Position numbers and translations under genes: made by a program. Shown piece by piece: positions 4,355 through 7,143 of a stretch of DNA of 7,143 nucleotides. The stretch lies in contig CAIUZX010000445.1 in assembly GCA_903903715.1 (NCBI GenBank), positions 1 through 7,143 on the forward strand. Direction: 5' to 3'. Within the stretch, counting starts at the first letter, position 1. Every line of letters starts with the position of its first letter. The notes under the pieces are model-generated. The model had not been told where the DNA came from, searched no databases, and saw nothing but the letters and a program-made list of their open reading frames with translations. The stretch comes from an uncultured Caulobacterales bacterium (GTDB lineage: Bacteria > Pseudomonadota > Alphaproteobacteria > Caulobacterales > Caulobacteraceae).

Positions 4355-6343
4355 TCAGTCTTTGTGTTCCACGGCCTTGACCACCGTCTTGACGACGCCG
4401 GTCACGGTTTTTTTCGTGGTCGTCGGCGTGGTCGTCGGCGCGTTCGTTGTGGGTGTCGTTGTGGGTGTCGTTGTGGGTGTCGGCGTCGGCGCGGTCGTGG
4501 TCGGCGTGGTCGTCGGCGCCGGGGAGGTCGGTGTTTTCGTCGTCCCCGCACCCGCGCCGTCGCTACCGGACTTGGTGACCGGGACGTTCGGCGTGCTGGG
4601 TGTCGTCGGCGCGGTCGGTGTCGTCGGAGTGGTCGGCGCCGCGGGCGTCGTGGGTGTGGTCGGCGCGGTCGTCGATCCGCCGCCCGACGAGCCGCTCGAG
4701 TCGCCGCTGCTGGACTGCGAACCGGAGCCGCTCGGTTTCGCACTGGTCTTTGACTTTGTCTTCTTGACGTATTTGTTCTGCTGAGCCGACGTCACGGCCT
4801 TTTCGACCACGGTCCCGGACGCAGAGCCGGAGCCAGAAGTCGATACGGTTGAAACCGACGAGGACGACGACGAGGACTCGCCGCCGGAGCCGGAGCTGGA
4901 GCTGGAGCGTGATTTCCACGCCCCGCCGCTCGATGAGTCGGAGCTAGACTTCGCCGCCGACTTCGAGCCGGTCGAGCTGTCGCTTTCCGACGATCTGTTA
5001 CCCGACGCACCCGATCCGCCTGACGATGTGGCGACGGTGGTCGTCGTCGGCGTGTCGGCGGAGGCTGTCGTCATGGATCCTGAAGCGGACGTGCTCGACG
5101 AGGTTGTGGCGGACGCGGTCTTGGCGGTGCTGGTCGTCGACGATGACGTCTTCGCCGAGCCCGTGTCACCCGAAACCAGTCCCTTGGTCAGCTTGGCCAG
5201 GGACTGCGGCGCTTCCTCCACGGCGGACACCTTCACCGCTTTCGGAGCGGAGCTCGACGAGGCGTCCCCCCCAGACGCTGAGGAACGAGATGCGGAGGAA
5301 CCGGCGCCGCCCGATCCGCTCAAGGTCACTGCGCCTGAGTCGGAGCCGGACTCGCTCGACCGGGATGAACTGGACGTCGAGGCGCTCAATGAGGATGCGC
5401 TCGACGCGGATTCGCTCGTCTTCGAGGCGCTAGGCGTGAGGTCGCCCGACTTCATCGCGCTCGCCGTCGAGTCGCTCGACTTTGTACCGCCGGAGCCGGA
5501 CTCGTTCGACTTCGAGGCGCTGGCGCCGGACTCGGTTGGCTTCGACGCGCTTGATGTTGAATCGCTCGTCTTCGAGGCGCTCGGAGTTGCGTTGCTCGAC
5601 TGCGCATCGCCGGAGCCGGACTCGGCTGGCTTCGTCGCGCTCGAGGTCGAGGCGGTCGCCGGCGATGTCGTCGGGGTGGAAGCGGTCGGCGTCGTCGAAG
5701 ACGTTGGCGGGGCGGTCGACGCAGGCGACGGCGCAGGCGTAGGTGTCGGATCCGGCGTGGGCGCAGGCGGCGGCGACTTGCTCGACTGAACCTCTGCGGG
5801 ATTGCGGCCCTGGATGCTCAACCGGCCGGAGGCCCTTGCGCTGACGATGGCGATATCGCCTGGCCTCACGAGACGACGCGCGCCGCCGTCCACAGTGGCG
5901 ACTTCGACCGCACCTTCGACCACCTGCACCGAGGCGCCGGTCGGATCGACGGTGACGCTGAAGGTCGTGCCCTTGACCACGGCGGCGAGATAGGGCGTGC
6001 GAACCACGAAGTGGGGCGCCGCGCCCTTGCGAACGCTGAAGACCGCATTGCCGAGGTGTTCAATCACCTGCGTGAGGCCGTCCGCCGGATCCGGTTCGGC
6101 GATCTCAAGCCGGGAATTGGGGGCGACGATGGCGTATTGCTGCCCATTGACCAGCACGGCGCGGGCGTTAACCGTCGTGATCACCGTGTCTCCGGGAACC
6201 ACCTTGCCCCCCCGCGCCAGCATATGACTGGCGCCGAGATGCAGAACGGACACGCCGGGGGACGCCTCGGAAACAGTCCAGTTCGACTGTCCGGAAGACG
6301 CAGCATTCGCAAGCGCCGCAGCGGCGATCAATTCCACGATCAT
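4355..6343 (-). CDS. FecR-domain secreted protein with long Ser/Thr/Pro-rich repeat tail
   Basis: A 662-residue protein. The first ATG after in-frame stops is at 6343; GAGG lies about 10 nt upstream. Residues 1-15 look like a short signal peptide (LIAAAALANAAS), oddly without a basic residue and with Glu at 4. Residues about 20-180 are a FecR-type domain: LARGGKVVPGDTV, a NSRLEI strand, then FVVRTPYLAAVVKGTTFSV (112-130), VQVVEGAVEV and VRPGDIAIV. Unlike classical FecR it has no cytoplasmic sigma-factor-binding domain or obvious inner-membrane anchor, so it is not a plain anti-sigma regulator. From about 185 on it is almost all Ser, Thr, Pro, Gly and Ala: Pro/Thr linker (190-230), decapeptide repeats (231-340), Ser-rich blocks, and Thr-Pro repeats (558-643). 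Three Lys/Val islands interrupt it (about 367-390, 511-532, 644-662). It is translationally coupled to the CHASE2-EAL gene. A role as envelope-spanning sensor or partner of the CHASE2 domain is an inference. Confidence 0.9.
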   Translation of the reverse strand: MIVELIAAAALANAASSGQSNWTVSEASPGVSVLHLGASHMLARGGKVVPGDTVITTVNARAVLVNGQQYAIVAPNSRLEIAEPDPADGLTQVIEHLGNAVFSVRKGAAPHFVVRTPYLAAVVKGTTFSVTVDPTGASVQVVEGAVEVATVDGGARRLVRPGDIAIVSARASGRLSIQGRNPAEVQSSKSPPPAPTPDPTPTPAPSPASTAPPTSSTTPTASTPTTSPATASTSSATKPAESGSGDAQSSNATPSASKTSDSTSSASKPTESGASASKSNESGSGGTKSSDSTASAMKSGDLTPSASKTSESASSASSLSASTSSSSRSSESGSDSGAVTLSGSGGAGSSASRSSASGGDASSSSAPKAVKVSAVEEAPQSLAKLTKGLVSGDTGSAKTSSSTTSTAKTASATTSSSTSASGSMTTASADTPTTTTVATSSGGSGASGNRSSESDSSTGSKSAAKSSSDSSSGGAWKSRSSSSSGSGGESSSSSSSVSTVSTSGSGSASGTVVEKAVTSAQQNKYVKKTKSKTSAKPSGSGSQSSSGDSSGSSGGGSTTAPTTPTTPAAPTTPTTPTAPTTPSTPNVPVTKSGSDGAGAGTTKTPTSPAPTTTPTTTAPTPTPTTTPTTTPTTNAPTTTPTTTKKTVTGVVKTVVKAVEHKD
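4415..4520 (-). repeat. Distal Thr/Pro repeat tract
   Basis: This stretch encodes Thr-Pro repeats of the (A/T)PTTTP kind near the C-terminus of the FecR-domain protein. It includes three perfect head-to-tail 12-bp copies at 4446-4457, 4458-4469 and 4470-4481 (GTTGTGGGTGTC on the + strand). Copy-number change would keep the frame because the unit is four codons. Confidence 0.85.
4596..4671 (-). repeat. Proximal Thr/Pro repeat tract
   Basis: A second tract encodes repeated PTTPTTP and APTTP motifs (residues about 558-583) in the FecR-domain protein. On the + strand it reads as imperfect repeats of GTCGTCGGCG/GTGGTCGGCG type. It is separated from the distal tract by a short non-repetitive linker containing NVPVTKSGSDG. 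Confidence 0.7.
5324..5653 (-). repeat. About eleven tandem 30-bp (10-residue) repeats in the FecR-domain gene
   Basis: Residues 231-340 fall into consecutive 10-residue units with consensus (D/E)S(G/T)xSASK(S/T)(S/T). Examples are DSTSSASKPT, ESGASASKSN, DLTPSASKTS and ESASSASSLS. At DNA level the period is 30 bp, with shared GAxTCGxTCGACTTCGAGG-like blocks on the + strand. The units are diverged rather than identical, and the outermost ones are weak. The repeat carries alternating acid and lysine positions in a Ser-rich background, which suggests a flexible spacer or a repeated binding or modification site. Confidence 0.8.
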
Positions 6344-6483
6344 GGCATTAAAGCCTCAAACTCAATTCTCAGAATACAGGATCTCGTAAAATAAAGTCTT
6401 TATTCTAAGAAACTTTGTTGATCAGTCCTGAATTGAATTTTAATTTACAGAATATTTACTTTAAATCCATTTACCATGATGGG
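6344..6483. promoter_or_regulatory. AT-rich divergent promoter region between the FecR-domain and TpsB genes
   Basis: This 140-bp gap separates two divergent genes and is much more AT-rich than the rest of the window, as expected of a region holding both promoters. Possible rightward elements are TTGATC (6418-6423) with TAATTT (6441-6446), or TTGAAT (6433-6438) with TTACTT (6456-6461). Possible leftward elements include TATTCT on the - strand (6376-6371). None matches consensus well, so exact promoters are not called. No gene is seen here. Confidence 0.6.
6365..6411. promoter_or_regulatory. Cluster of dyad-symmetric candidate operators
   Basis: Two copies of the dyad TTCT-N-AGAA occur at 6366-6374 (the full dyad ATTCT-C-AGAAT is 6365-6375) and 6403-6411, with centres 37 bp apart. 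Between them lies a perfect 15-bp palindrome, AATAAAG-T-CTTTATT (6390-6404). The set lies 22-68 bp upstream of the FecR-domain start. Repeated dyads in a divergent promoter suggest binding sites for one or two dimeric regulators; AT-richness raises the chance of coincidence. The regulator is not identifiable from this window. Confidence 0.4.
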
Positions 6484-7143
6484 ATGATCCTCCGCCCGTC
6501 CCTTGTTGCGCTTTCGGTCGTGATTGTCGCCGCCCCGCTGACGCAGGCCTGGGCGAACGATCCTGCGGCCGAAGTGCGTCAGGTGACCTCCGCCATTCGC
6601 AAGAAGACCTTCGAGGCCCCCAAGGCGCCGGTGCTCCGCGCCGCTCAATCTGTGTCCGCTTCGGAGCCGGATCAGCCTGACGGCCTGTTCGTCGGCGCCG
6701 TACAGGTCGAGGGCGCAGACATCATCCCCGTCCCGCCGCTGATGAACGCGGTCCAGAAATTCGTCGGCCGCCGCCTGTCGCAGGATGAACTGAAAAAGCT
6801 GTTGTCCGCCGTCGCGACTGTGGCGCGACAGCGGGGCTACATCTTCGCCCGGTCGTCGATCCCGGATCAGTCGATGGTCGCCGGCGTGCTGCATGTTCGG
6901 CTGGATCTTGGCCACATCGACGAGGTGAAGGTGGTCGGTCTCGAAAGCCGTGAGATCGAGGCGATCCTGCGCCCCCTGCTCGGTCACGCGCCGAAGATCA
7001 ACGAGCTCGACCGCCAGCTCGCCCTGATCGCCGACCTGCCCGGCATGTCCGTCGGCCAGCCCGCCTATGCGCTGAAGGGCGACCGCGGCGTGCTGTCCGT
7101 GCCCGTGAAGCGCACCGCCATCGAGGGCGAGGCCTTTATCGAC
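6484..7143 (+). CDS. TpsB (ShlB/FhaC/HecB family) outer-membrane transporter, N-terminal part
   Basis: An open frame runs from ATG 6484 to the window edge (220 codons, 3' end missing). Residues 1-24 are a signal peptide (MILRP, hydrophobic core, AWA-N cleavage). After a linker, residues about 69-145 match the POTRA domain of two-partner-secretion transporters: FVGAVQVEGADIIP, GRRLSQDELKKLL, ARQRGYIFARSSIPDQ, then VLHVRLDLGHIDEVKVVG. Residues about 146-205 resemble the second POTRA-like segment, with ELDRQLALIADLPGMSV. The beta-barrel should follow beyond the window. TpsB proteins sit in the outer membrane and export a partner TpsA exoprotein, often an adhesin or haemolysin, which is not in view. 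The start codon has no strong Shine-Dalgarno and overlaps a three-codon upstream ORF. It diverges from the FecR-domain/CHASE2-EAL operon across the AT-rich region. Confidence 0.92.
   Translation, partial: MILRPSLVALSVVIVAAPLTQAWANDPAAEVRQVTSAIRKKTFEAPKAPVLRAAQSVSASEPDQPDGLFVGAVQVEGADIIPVPPLMNAVQKFVGRRLSQDELKKLLSAVATVARQRGYIFARSSIPDQSMVAGVLHVRLDLGHIDEVKVVGLESREIEAILRPLLGHAPKINELDRQLALIADLPGMSVGQPAYALKGDRGVLSVPVKRTAIEGEAFID

Noticed and set aside
5324..5653. The 30-bp repeats as a CRISPR array
   Set aside because: The units are contiguous, without unique spacers, diverged, and lie in frame within a coding region.
5028..5789. A 253-codon open frame on the + strand with repeated acidic SLDFEAL-like units
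   Set aside because: It is the mirror of the 30-bp repeats in the FecR-domain gene. The - strand frame has a clear FecR domain, signal peptide and coupled downstream gene, whereas this frame has no family features and no convincing start context.
4355..6343. The FecR-domain gene as a classical FecR anti-sigma regulator of iron uptake
   Set aside because: There is no cytoplasmic sigma-binding domain, no TonB receptor or ECF sigma gene nearby, and the FecR domain directly follows a signal peptide.
6440..6464. A CtrA-type binding site from two TTAA half-sites
   Set aside because: The half-sites at 6440-6443 and 6461-6464 are 17 bp apart, not the 7 bp required.
6445..6987. A 180-codon open frame on the - strand across the TpsB gene
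   Set aside because: It is antisense to a clear signal peptide and POTRA domain on the + strand and resembles no protein family.

Overview
The window is GC-rich (roughly two thirds G+C by eye). It looks like a chromosomal segment from an alphaproteobacterium, most plausibly Caulobacterales (Caulobacter/Brevundimonas-like). This rests on the alphaproteobacterial style of the tRNA, the mix of secreted-protein families, the CHASE2-EAL/FecR pairing, and hairpin terminators that lack long U tracts. The taxonomic call is inference; no marker gene is present.

Layout from left to right: a CAU-anticodon tRNA on the + strand (65-140), best read as the minor isoleucine tRNA. Then comes a long leftward (- strand) series: a secreted SnoaL/NTF2-like protein (145-618), a YidB/DUF937 protein (711-1121), a secreted glycine-zipper protein (1148-1456), a small secreted four-cysteine protein (1583-1930), a membrane CHASE2 / degenerate GGDEF / EAL protein (2033-4351), and a very large Ser/Thr/Pro-rich secreted FecR-domain protein (4355-6343). 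A 140-bp AT-rich divergent intergenic region follows. The window closes with the 5' part of a rightward TpsB/ShlB-FhaC-type outer-membrane secretion protein (6484 to the edge).

The functional centre is the FecR-domain/CHASE2-EAL pair. The two genes are 3 bp apart and surely co-transcribed, and they diverge from the two-partner-secretion transporter gene. The envelope FecR-like protein probably works with the periplasmic CHASE2 sensor. The EAL domain keeps the residues expected of a c-di-GMP phosphodiesterase, whereas its GGDEF signature is destroyed. The arrangement suggests a module that ties the state of the cell envelope, or of a secreted TPS adhesin, to c-di-GMP. That link is inferred from gene order only.

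The most unusual sequence structure is inside the FecR-like gene: about eleven tandem 30-bp/10-residue repeats, Thr-Pro repeats containing three perfect 12-bp copies, and three Lys/Val-rich islands in an otherwise low-complexity tail of about 480 residues. The divergent control region carries two copies of a TTCT-N-AGAA dyad flanking a perfect 15-bp palindrome. The smaller genes on the left are ordinary envelope or secreted housekeeping and hypothetical proteins.
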